The notes under the pieces: generated by a model | What the model saw: the letters and a program-made list of their open reading frames with translations, nothing else | What the model was told of the DNA's origin: nothing | Database searches by the model: none | Position numbers and translations under genes: made by a program | Shown: positions 1-7,441 of the stretch, in pieces | Numbering within the stretch: position 1 is the first letter of the stretch | Layout of the letters: each line of letters begins with the position of its first letter | From: Bacteroidota bacterium | Lineage (GTDB): Bacteria > Bacteroidota > Bacteroidia > Bacteroidales > JAAYUG01 | Length of the DNA stretch: 7,441 bases | Assembly: GCA_021812865.1 (NCBI GenBank) | Contig: JAKAMP010000124.1 | Span: 1 to 7,441 of the forward strand | Direction of reading: 5' to 3'

Positions 1-701
1 AGCAGGGCAAGCCATGCTTCATTACTGGACTGGTTTTCTTTCCTGAAGATCCTGGCTCCATGCAGGTCATTGTCTTTGTTGGAAATGAAATTCGTAATGA
101 GAGAGGGTGAGATGCCCGATAACAATTTTTTCACATACGGGGCTTCCTTACGTGAGGCAGTGATAAACAGGGGGATATCCAGTTTTTTTATATTATCCTG
201 CACAGAAAAGTGATCAAAATATTCGCCTGGACTGCAGGCTACCACTGCCGAAACATTGGCATTATCTGTGGCATAGATCAGGCAGAGGGAAGCCGAGTAT
301 GAACTACCGAAAAGGATTACCGGCTTATGCGAGAGATCCCATGCTTTCTGAACGGAAGCCCTGACGTCCTGCATGGCATCGTAAGGTGTAGGATCCAGCC
401 CTTTGGAATGGGCATCGGCGGCGGTAAGGTTGGGCACATATCCTTCTTTAGCCCCATAACGAAGGTCTACTATCAGGCAATTATATCCAAGCTTCATGAT
501 TTTTGGCGCTATATCAGCATACTCGCCCCTGCTGGAGCCCGACTGGTGAAAGAAAATCACATAAGGATCGATGATGCCTGTCTTGTACAGATCGGCCGTG
601 ATCTGCACACCATCCCTGGCAGAATAGGTTATTTTTTGCTGGCCCCGGGAAGGCAGGCAAAGCAAAGGGAGGATGATGAACAGGAGGGTACGCACCGCCA
701 T
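1..701 (-). CDS. Exported alpha/beta-hydrolase, C-terminus cut by window edge
   Basis: Translating the minus strand from the ATG at 701 gives 233 uninterrupted codons to the left edge, with no stop, so the 3' end is missing. Residues 1-22 form a signal peptide: Arg4, a hydrophobic stretch, then SRG before QQ. The rest reads as an alpha/beta-hydrolase. There is an oxyanion-type HQSGSSRGE segment at 52-60 and a strand then nucleophile elbow VILFGSSYSA at 128-137. Ser134 is the likely nucleophile in a GxSxG variant whose last Gly is Ser. His214, in NDLHGA, is in the right place for the catalytic His. The acid is not obvious: after the strand ending at TAS (181-183) there is no clear Asp, and Glu186 is the nearest candidate. 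It resembles small dienelactone-hydrolase-like enzymes; the substrate cannot be told. It is transcribed away from the lipoprotein gene and has its own good promoter at 741-769. The fold is fairly sure, the enzyme activity is not. Confidence 0.85.
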   Translation of the reverse strand, partial: MAVRTLLFIILPLLCLPSRGQQKITYSARDGVQITADLYKTGIIDPYVIFFHQSGSSRGEYADIAPKIMKLGYNCLIVDLRYGAKEGYVPNLTAADAHSKGLDPTPYDAMQDVRASVQKAWDLSHKPVILFGSSYSASLCLIYATDNANVSAVVACSPGEYFDHFSVQDNIKKLDIPLFITASRKEAPYVKKLLSGISPSLITNFISNKDNDLHGARIFRKENQSSNEAWLAL

Positions 702-740
702 ATCTTATGTTTGAGAAATCAAATCAGAAAGCACTCCATA

Positions 741-769
741 CAAATGTATAAAAATATAGTTTTATTCAA
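741..769 (-). promoter_or_regulatory. Bacteroidota-type promoter for the hydrolase gene
   Basis: On the minus strand TACATTTG (748 down to 741) matches the -7 box TAnnTTTG exactly. A TTG (769 down to 767) lies 18 bases upstream, fitting the -33 element of the primary sigma factor of this phylum. Transcription would start near 735, leaving a leader of about 33 bases before the ATG at 701. Box sequence and spacing are seen directly; promoter activity is inferred. Confidence 0.6.
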
Positions 770-864
770 GGAAACATCTATCCGGACAGGAATATCCATT
801 CATCTGTTTTCGTAGGACTAAAAATCGAAAGGGTTAGTTCTTGCTCAAATTGATCCTGAAGGAA

Positions 865-895
865 TTAGCAACAGTGCGAACTTTTTCTTAATTTG
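865..895 (+). promoter_or_regulatory. Possible promoter for the small lipoprotein gene
   Basis: TTAATTTG at 888-895 matches TAnnTTTG at seven of eight positions. A TTAG at 865-868 (three of four against TTTG) lies 19 bases upstream. The predicted start of transcription is about 18 bases before the ATG at 919. The position is right but both boxes are imperfect. Confidence 0.35.
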
Positions 896-918
896 CACTT
901 AACCTAAAAATTCAGCCT

Positions 919-1344
919 ATGAAAACCATTCGTATCGTTCTTCTTTTCATTTTGCCTGCATTTCTGTTCTGCAGTTGCATGAGCTCATCCCACAGCATGA
1001 AGTCGGTCGAAAACCGGATTGAATTTGTTAAAAATGATTTTGATTATTCCGACCAGGTTTCAGGGGAGGCCACCCAGGTGAAAATATTCGGAATAGATTG
1101 GGCGCGCCTTTTTAATAAAAAATGGGGTGAAATTTCCGGATCAGGGTATAGCATTGAAATACCCGTAATTGGGGCTTACCTTTCCAAAGGAGTGAATTCG
1201 TATGCCGTATTCAATATGATCAAGGATAATCCAGGTTATGATGTGGTGTTGTATCCTCAGTTCGAATCGCAGATTACGAATTTGATTATCCTGAAGGCCA
1301 CCAAAGTGAAAGTGACTGCCAGACTCGGAAGGATTAAAAAATAG
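919..1344 (+). CDS. Small putative lipoprotein of unknown function
   Basis: The 141-residue product begins with a lipoprotein-like signal: Lys2, Arg5, a hydrophobic core at 6-17, then Cys18-Ser19-Cys20. Cys20 or Cys18 could be the lipidated residue, although neither fits the classic lipobox well. The mature part alternates short polar and beta-like stretches. It includes KIFGIDWARLF (55-65), a Tyr-Ala-x-x-Asn-Met segment (95-100), YDVVLYPQFE (107-116) and a basic tail VKVTARLGRIKK. This order (a GID-type strand, a helix with Asn, a 'YD-x-x-L-x-P' strand, then a closing beta strand) recalls the small TRL-like or DUF6567-type envelope proteins of Bacteroidota, but that is a resemblance from memory. 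No enzyme motif is visible. The caspase-like gene follows on the same strand after 242 bases, too far to call an operon. The ATG is the only start that gives the full signal sequence; no Shine-Dalgarno is seen, as is usual in this phylum. Confidence 0.75.
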   Translation: MKTIRIVLLFILPAFLFCSCMSSSHSMKSVENRIEFVKNDFDYSDQVSGEATQVKIFGIDWARLFNKKWGEISGSGYSIEIPVIGAYLSKGVNSYAVFNMIKDNPGYDVVLYPQFESQITNLIILKATKVKVTARLGRIKK

Positions 1345-1385
1345 GGATAGGCTTACTAAACCCAATCGGGGTTAAATTGTCTTGA

Positions 1386-1406
1386 GTTTGAGGTTTAAGG
1401 TTTCTG
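1386..1406 (+). repeat. Three tandem copies of a 7-base GTTTnnG unit
   Basis: GTTTGAG, GTTTAAG and GTTTCTG stand directly end to end between the small lipoprotein gene and the caspase-like gene. The array is short and could be chance or a slippage product. No function is evident. Confidence 0.3.
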
Positions 1407-1497
1407 GCATGTCTAACTATATTCTGACTATTACCTTGTCACCTTATTGCCAGTGGATATCTTTTGATTCATGGCCTCCTTCCTGTAACGCGGAGCC

Positions 1498-1540
1498 TAA
1501 TTTTGCTTTATCCCTAAATGACTGAAGTTTGTTATCTTTA
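1498..1540 (+). promoter_or_regulatory. Candidate -7 boxes upstream of the caspase-like gene
   Basis: TAATTTTG at 1498-1505 is an exact TAnnTTTG match, and TATCTTTA at 1533-1540 matches at seven of eight. Neither has a TTG at the usual distance: the nearest upstream TTTG copies are 31 and 27 bases away. Leaders of about 75 or 40 bases to the ATG at 1587 would result. At least one is plausible, but the missing -33 element keeps this weak. Confidence 0.25.
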
Positions 1541-1586
1541 CCTGTTATGAAGTTCCGTATGGTTTTGTTAACTCATTATCAAAGCT

Positions 1587-2951
1587 ATGAACGTTCATGT
1601 TTCAAAATGGATGCAGCGATGGACACTGCTCCTGTTTGGTTTTTTCCTGGTCGGCTTGCCGGCAGGAGTGATTGCCCAGACTGATGCGGATTATTCATTG
1701 ATCTACCTGCACCGTCTGAAAAAGTCTACCAATGCGGGAATAACCTATAGAGTGTTTCTGAATGACCAGAATGTAGGCAAGCTGGATGGAATCAATCTTG
1801 CCTTGTCGGACAACCCAAAGGAAGTATGGCTGGTAATCAAATGCACCCAGTCAGGAACAGTAACTTTGAGAATAAACGATAACCGGAATAATGAGGTGGA
1901 TCGCACCTTTATCGAGGCTTCTCCAGGCATGCATTATTATCTGGCATTTGATCCGGCTGCCGGGTTCGGAGTCAAACCCATAAAAAAGCTGTTTGCGCAG
2001 GAAGGGCACGATGCATTCAGGGAAGTGTCGCAAAACGACATTGAATATTTTCCGAAAGGCATTAGAAAGCAAGTTTTGGCAGACCGGGTAAGAGATCTTC
2101 CCCCTGAAACGGAAAACCTCACGGTAAATATTGCCAATGAAGAGAAAACCCAAGATATTGATTTCCACCCTGACAGTGGACGCACGGGGATTAAAATGGA
2201 GACTAAAACCGGCACCGGATTTACCCCGGGTGTGAGTGCGAAAAAATTCTTTGCCTTGATCATCGGGGTGGAGGAGTACCAGGACCCGGAGATCAATGAT
2301 CTTGACCAACCAGTAAAAGACGCCCGTTCCTTCTATGATGTGCTGACCAGTTACTACACCTTCGACCCGCAGAATATTGCTTACCTGGTGAATCCCAAGC
2401 GGGAAGAAATGACCAAAGCTTTGGACAAGCTGGTAGAAAAGATCACTCCCGACGATAACCTGGTGATTTTCTATGCCGGTCACGGGCACTGGGATGAGAA
2501 GCTGAAACAGGGCTACTGGCTGCCATCGGATGCCCGATCGGGCGACCGGGGTTCATGGTTTTCCAATGCCGATCTGAAAACCTACATTGGAGGGATCAAT
2601 GCCAGGCATACGCTACTGATCACCGATGCATGCTTTGGCGGAGGTATTTTCAAGACACGGGAGGCTTTCCAGGATGCCCGGACCGACATCCAGGAACTGT
2701 ATAAATATCCCAGCAGGAAGGCCATGACCAGCGGAACCCTTAACGTGGTGCCCGACAAGAGCGTTTTCATTGAATACCTGGTGAAACGGCTGAAGGAAAA
2801 CCCCGAAAAATATCTTCCTTCGGAGCAGTTGTTTGCCAGTTTCAAAACGGCCGTCATCAACAACAGCCTTAACAATCAAATTCCCCAGTTCGGAGAGATC
2901 AGGGAAACGGGCGATGAGGGAGGAGACTTTATTTTCGTGAAAAAGCAATAG
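1587..2951 (+). CDS. Exported caspase-like (C14/metacaspase-type) cysteine peptidase
   Basis: The 454-residue product has a signal peptide (Lys7, Arg11, hydrophobic 13-28, probable cut after VIA30 before Gln31), so it should act in the periplasm or outside the cell. Residues about 35-135 form a beta-rich module with no peptidase motif. Its 'IYLHR...VFLNDQNVGKL...PGMHYYLAF' pattern recalls DUF2846-type domains (tentative). A polar linker follows at about 170-218. The caspase fold runs from FFALIIGVEEY (221-231) to the end. The catalytic His is His299 in FYAGHGHW and the catalytic Cys is Cys349 in LLITDACFGG, both preceded by the expected hydrophobic strands. Asp240 and Asp245 in the DLDQPVKDAR segment occupy the usual helix after the first strand. 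KAMTSGT (378-384) matches the conserved strand after the Cys. Family members cleave after basic or acidic residues; which applies here cannot be told. A second Met at residue 9 is an alternative start that keeps the signal peptide. It converges on atpD-atpC with a shared terminator. Confidence 0.9.
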   Translation: MNVHVSKWMQRWTLLLFGFFLVGLPAGVIAQTDADYSLIYLHRLKKSTNAGITYRVFLNDQNVGKLDGINLALSDNPKEVWLVIKCTQSGTVTLRINDNRNNEVDRTFIEASPGMHYYLAFDPAAGFGVKPIKKLFAQEGHDAFREVSQNDIEYFPKGIRKQVLADRVRDLPPETENLTVNIANEEKTQDIDFHPDSGRTGIKMETKTGTGFTPGVSAKKFFALIIGVEEYQDPEINDLDQPVKDARSFYDVLTSYYTFDPQNIAYLVNPKREEMTKALDKLVEKITPDDNLVIFYAGHGHWDEKLKQGYWLPSDARSGDRGSWFSNADLKTYIGGINARHTLLITDACFGGGIFKTREAFQDARTDIQELYKYPSRKAMTSGTLNVVPDKSVFIEYLVKRLKENPEKYLPSEQLFASFKTAVINNSLNNQIPQFGEIRETGDEGGDFIFVKKQ

Positions 2952-2973
2952 GGAAACTTTACGATATAAAAAA

Positions 2974-3000
2974 GAAAACCCCTGAATTTCCGGGGTTTTC
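2974..3000. terminator. Bidirectional hairpin terminator between convergent genes
   Basis: GAAAACCCC (2974-2982) and GGGGTTTTC (2992-3000) form a perfect 9-base-pair stem around a 9-base loop. On the minus strand the stem runs straight into a T-rich run (TTTTCTTTTTTATAT), an ideal intrinsic terminator for atpD-atpC. On the plus strand the TTTTC end of the stem gives a weaker tail for the caspase-like gene, which ends 22 bases before the stem. Confidence 0.85.
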
Positions 3001-3018
3001 CTGTATATATTCAGCGAA

Positions 3019-3273
3019 TTATTCTTTCCTCACTAAGTGTTCTGCCAGAAGAATGATGTTGTTGTTTTTCATTTCAACCACTCCGCCCTCAATCTCAAAA
3101 TATTGTTTTTCATCGGACTGGGTAATGACTTTTACCTGACCTTTTCCGATAATGGAAATGACAGGAGCGTGTTTGTGCATAATTTCGAAGGATCCGTCAA
3201 GCCCGGGGACCTGCAGGAGCTTCACCTCTCCGGAAAAAACCTTTTGATCAGGTGTGATGATTTCAAGAAGCAT
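3019..3273 (-). CDS. atpC: F1Fo ATP synthase epsilon subunit, short form
   Basis: This 84-residue protein is the N-terminal beta-sandwich of the epsilon subunit, which sits on the central stalk with gamma and contacts the c-ring. Family signatures are LEIITPDQKVFSGEV (3-17), VPGLDGSFEIMHKHAP (22-37), the GxV strand at 45-47 and the GGVVEMKNNNIILLAE close (63-78). An in-frame ATG at 3345 lies inside atpD and would add 24 residues unlike the family, so the start is taken at 3273, where homology begins. That places it 10 bases after the atpD stop, which suggests translational coupling. There is no clear Shine-Dalgarno. Most bacterial epsilons have about 130-140 residues, with a C-terminal two-helix domain that can inhibit ATP hydrolysis; it is absent here because the stop follows the sandwich directly. 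Short epsilons are known in Bacteroidota and Chlorobi, so this looks natural and not truncated. Confidence 0.95.
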   Translation of the reverse strand: MLLEIITPDQKVFSGEVKLLQVPGLDGSFEIMHKHAPVISIIGKGQVKVITQSDEKQYFEIEGGVVEMKNNNIILLAEHLVRKE

Positions 3274-3283
3274 AAAGTACAGT

Positions 3284-5114
<1,831 letters not shown>

Positions 5115-6671
5115 TTAAGACTTTTCAGGAATTTGGGTCATGGCATATTCTGCCTGGGCGCTTTTGGTAAAGCTGGGATTCACGCCCAGGTTTCCCTGGA
5201 TGGCCGATCCGTCGGTGATAAACATGTTTTTGTAACCGTGCACTTCGAAATTTTCGGCAATGACCCCTTCATGGCTGTCCGTTCCTATGGGGCATCCGCC
5301 AAGAATATGGGCCGTGGTGGGAACGTTGAAGAGCACCTCGAGAATGATATTCTGGGCAACGCCGCCGGTTTGGGCGGCATACCGGTGAAGCACTTTCTGT
5401 CCGCTTTCAATATAGGCAGGTACCTTTTTATTCTCGGAATTGTCGAGCTTACTTCGGCCACCCCAGATACCTTGTTTCCAAACCATTTTCATAGAATTGT
5501 CAATGGTTTGCATGACCAGCAGAATGACCGTATTATTGGCCCAGTTGTAATTGAGCAGGGTACGGACAAAGGCCACAGGATGCAGCAGGATATTACCGGC
5601 CATCTTGCCCAGTCTGACCCATCCCGGTCCGTTACCAGCGCTCATGTTGAAAAAGAATTTCAGGGCGCCCGACCTGTCGGGATACTTCACTACCTCTACC
5701 GAGGTATTCGCATCGGGTTGCATGGAAGAAGTAATGGCCACCCCGTTGTTCATCTTTATGCGGTTGCAACTGATGGCGCTCAGGGTTTCGGAGTTGGTTC
5801 TGAGGCTGTGTCCCAGTTTTGAAGACAGAGTAGGAAGTGTTTTGTACTTATATTTCTGTTTCAGCAGCAAGTCAATGGTACCAAGGGTTCCGGCTGCGAT
5901 CACCAATCCTTTGCCGAGGTAAATGGTCTTTTGCTTCTTCAGGCTGCCCAGCTTCTGTGTATGAACCGTATAAAATTCACCATCGTGTTCCAGCTTCACA
6001 GCGCGGGTCTGTGCGGCAATCTTAGCGCCTTTCTTCTGGGCAAACCAAAGGTAATTCTTGTCGAGGGTGTTCTTGGCATTTTCGCGGCAGCCCACCATGC
6101 AGCCCGCACATTCAATGCAACCCTTTCTCAGGGGTCCTTCCCCGTTAAAATATGGATCTTTTTCCTGGTCTTTTTCCCCGAAATACACCCCCACCTGAAC
6201 CGATTCAAAGGTATGTCCGCATCCCATGGTTTCTGCCACATCCCTGAGGGTGATATCTTCTGTGTTCAAGTGTGGAAAGGGTGTCCGTCCCAGCATTTTA
6301 CCTGCTTTTTCATATTGCGGGGCCAGCTTTTCCTTCCAGTTTCCAAAGGGCTTCAGCTGCGGATTTTCAAAATAAGCATCAGGAGGAATCCTGAGGGTAT
6401 TGGCATATACCAGACTTCCGCCGCCAACCCCTGTACCCGTGAGGATATTGGCATGACGTGTAAAGGTGAGCCGCTGGAATCCATAAAAACCAATGGCTGG
6501 CCACCACAAGTACTTTCTCAGGTTCCAGTTAGAACGTGGAAAATCTTTGGCCGAATAATGTTTTCCCTGCTCGATCACCAGTACGGAATAGCCTTTTTCG
6601 GCTAGTCTGAGTGCCGACACGCTGCCTCCGAAACCCGAGCCAATGATGATGTAATCATATATGTTTTCCAT
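5115..6671 (-). CDS. GMC-family FAD oxidoreductase, cholesterol-oxidase-like
   Basis: The 518-residue product is a flavoprotein alcohol oxidase or dehydrogenase. It opens with the FAD-binding fold DYIIIGSGFGG (6-16) and Glu34 in VIEQG, which binds the FAD ribose. GTGVGGGSLVYANT (79-92) is the GMC signature near the flavin. The C-terminus carries AHILGGC (His455), TDGSAIQGNLGVNPS (487-501; Asn498-Pro499) and an Ala-rich closing helix. This is the arrangement of cholesterol oxidases, where the equivalent His and Asn act on the substrate hydroxyl. The length is typical. Residues 185-195 read CIECAGCMVGC, a perfect C-x2-C-x2-C-x3-C spacing, followed by RENAKNTLDKNYL. The cysteines are shared with mycobacterial-type cholesterol-oxidase relatives, from memory. 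There is no signal peptide, so it is probably cytoplasmic or membrane-associated. The natural substrate is unknown; a sterol is only one option. It starts 18 bases after the metallopeptidase stop and is probably in the same transcript. Confidence 0.93.
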   Translation of the reverse strand: MENIYDYIIIGSGFGGSVSALRLAEKGYSVLVIEQGKHYSAKDFPRSNWNLRKYLWWPAIGFYGFQRLTFTRHANILTGTGVGGGSLVYANTLRIPPDAYFENPQLKPFGNWKEKLAPQYEKAGKMLGRTPFPHLNTEDITLRDVAETMGCGHTFESVQVGVYFGEKDQEKDPYFNGEGPLRKGCIECAGCMVGCRENAKNTLDKNYLWFAQKKGAKIAAQTRAVKLEHDGEFYTVHTQKLGSLKKQKTIYLGKGLVIAAGTLGTIDLLLKQKYKYKTLPTLSSKLGHSLRTNSETLSAISCNRIKMNNGVAITSSMQPDANTSVEVVKYPDRSGALKFFFNMSAGNGPGWVRLGKMAGNILLHPVAFVRTLLNYNWANNTVILLVMQTIDNSMKMVWKQGIWGGRSKLDNSENKKVPAYIESGQKVLHRYAAQTGGVAQNIILEVLFNVPTTAHILGGCPIGTDSHEGVIAENFEVHGYKNMFITDGSAIQGNLGVNPSFTKSAQAEYAMTQIPEKS

Positions 6672-6689
6672 ACGTACCGCAATAATGGG

Positions 6690-7436
6690 TTAAAAAATGC
6701 CTATCCTATACTGGTTGATTTCTTTCTCGAGGGCTTTCACATTTCCCCCGGTAACCTTGTCGAGCGTTTGCCAGAAAAGTTTCCCATGATTCTTGTGAAC
6801 GGTATGAACCAGTTCATGAAGGATCACATAGTCGATCAGGTGATCGGGAAGCATGAGCAGGTGGAGAGAAAGGTTGATGCGGTTGGTATAGGAGCAGCTT
6901 CCCCATCGCGTACGGGCATTCTTGATAAACACATCCTGGTAGTTGAACCCGTGCAGGGCGGCCAGTTCCTTCACCCGTTGCGGAAGGATGGCTTTGGCCT
7001 CGATTCTCCAAGCCTCTTCAATAGCTTTATGCACGGCTACCTGTACTTTGGGATGGGAAGCCTCGGCAAAGGAAGGGTACAGTATCAGTATTTTGCCCCC
7101 ATTCACCGAAATCTTAAGGGTTCTGCGATCGTGCTGCCGGAGTTCCAGGGTGTGAAAACGGGTTTTAAAGCGCGAAAATTCATCGAAGATTGTCTGCCGG
7201 CTTTCTTTTTTCAGCATTTCGGCCTGGTGCTGCCTGATCCATTTGGTTTTGCCCAACAAGAACTTTTCAGCCTCCTCCTGGGGAAGGAACGACGGAACCG
7301 TAACCAGCACAGGCTGTGAAGGTTTCACTGCGATTGAAATATACCGTGTATTGGGGCTTCTTCGAAACCGTACCTCGCCTATTTCCTTATAGATCAATGT
7401 TTTACTTTCCAACTGGAAGAGGGGTTGAGGTTTCAA
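6690..7436 (-). CDS. YgjP-type (DUF45) zinc metallopeptidase
   Basis: At least 248 residues of a soluble YgjP/DUF45 family protein. An N-terminal beta domain (VRFRRSPNTRYISIAVKP, 22-39) is followed by a mid-region of charged helices. The signature block is RTRWGSCS (175-182), then NLSLHLLMLPDHLIDYVILHELVH (188-211). His207 and His211 of HELVH, with His217 in KNHGKLFW, should bind zinc, with Glu208 as catalytic base; this resembles the SprT and WLM-type gluzincins. The in vivo substrate of the family is unclear. The start is uncertain: the frame is open to the right edge, and the first start-like codon is a TTG at 7436. Another TTG at 7397 (before IYKEIGEV) sits just before recognisable homology, and an ATG could lie outside the window. 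It is upstream of the GMC gene with an 18-base gap. Confidence 0.92.
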   Translation of the reverse strand: MKPQPLFQLESKTLIYKEIGEVRFRRSPNTRYISIAVKPSQPVLVTVPSFLPQEEAEKFLLGKTKWIRQHQAEMLKKESRQTIFDEFSRFKTRFHTLELRQHDRRTLKISVNGGKILILYPSFAEASHPKVQVAVHKAIEEAWRIEAKAILPQRVKELAALHGFNYQDVFIKNARTRWGSCSYTNRINLSLHLLMLPDHLIDYVILHELVHTVHKNHGKLFWQTLDKVTGGNVKALEKEINQYRIGIF

Positions 7437-7441
7437 ATATA
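7434..7441 (-). promoter_or_regulatory. Possible -7 box at the right window edge
   Basis: The minus strand from 7441 down to 7434 reads TATATTTG, an exact TAnnTTTG match. Its -33 partner would fall outside the window. If real, transcription begins near 7427 and the metallopeptidase must start downstream, most likely at the TTG at 7397. If the gene starts further upstream, the match is chance within coding sequence. Confidence 0.3.

Noticed and set aside
327..815. A 162-codon open frame on the plus strand
   Set aside because: Most of it is antisense to the exported hydrolase, which has a signal peptide, nucleophile elbow and promoter; the plus-strand product matches nothing.
1359..1373. Small inverted repeat AACCC/GGGTT after the small lipoprotein gene
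   Set aside because: Five base pairs with a five-base loop and no T-run after it; too weak to call a terminator.
1851..2489. A 212-codon open frame on the minus strand
   Set aside because: It is antisense to the caspase-like gene, whose motifs are clear; the antisense product has no recognisable features.
919..2951. Lipoprotein and caspase-like gene as a two-gene defence or toxin unit
   Set aside because: They are 242 bases apart with promoter-like boxes between them, both are exported, and no recognition or effector partner is present. Shared orientation alone is not enough.
5931..6605. A 224-codon open frame on the plus strand
   Set aside because: It lies wholly inside the GMC gene, antisense, has no family motif and no promoter or signal; the GMC frame explains the sequence.

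Overview
The window looks like a chromosomal segment of a Bacteroidota (Bacteroidetes) bacterium. Three things point there. Perfect or near-perfect copies of that phylum's promoter box TAnnTTTG lie just upstream of several genes, while Shine-Dalgarno sequences are absent or weak. The ATP synthase beta and epsilon genes stand alone as an atpD-atpC pair, with an enlarged beta and a very short epsilon. Several products carry export signals ending in Ala-Gln or a Cys. The assignment rests on these features; no marker gene such as 16S rRNA is present.

Layout, left to right. (1) Positions 1-701, minus: an exported alpha/beta-hydrolase whose C-terminus runs off the left edge. (2) Positions 702-918: a divergent intergenic region with a good promoter for the hydrolase and a weaker one for the gene to the right. 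(3) Positions 919-1344, plus: a small putative lipoprotein. (4) Positions 1587-2951, plus: an exported caspase-like (C14/metacaspase-type) protein with an extra beta-rich N-terminal domain. (5) Positions 2952-3018: a strong hairpin terminator shared by the convergent caspase gene and ATP synthase pair. (6) Positions 3019-4792, minus: atpC (true start 3273) and atpD. (7) Positions 4793-5114: the atpD promoter and a 194-base tract of about 13% G+C. (8) Positions 5115-6671, minus: a cholesterol-oxidase-like GMC flavoprotein with a ferredoxin-type cysteine motif. (9) Positions 6690-7436+, minus: a YgjP-type (DUF45) zinc metallopeptidase, 18 bases upstream of the GMC gene and probably cotranscribed with it.

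Functionally this is mostly ordinary housekeeping and envelope content. AtpD and AtpC are catalytic-head and central-stalk parts of F1-ATPase and need partners encoded elsewhere. The hydrolase, small lipoprotein and caspase-like protein are all predicted to leave the cytoplasm, but nothing in the sequence ties them into one pathway. I did not find a clear undescribed multi-gene system. The observations most worth a second look are the exported caspase-like protein with its unusual N-terminal domain, the CxxCxxCxxxC motif in the GMC oxidoreductase, and the A-rich, extremely low-G+C tract before atpD. No tRNA, rRNA, CRISPR array, transposase or insertion-sequence end was seen.
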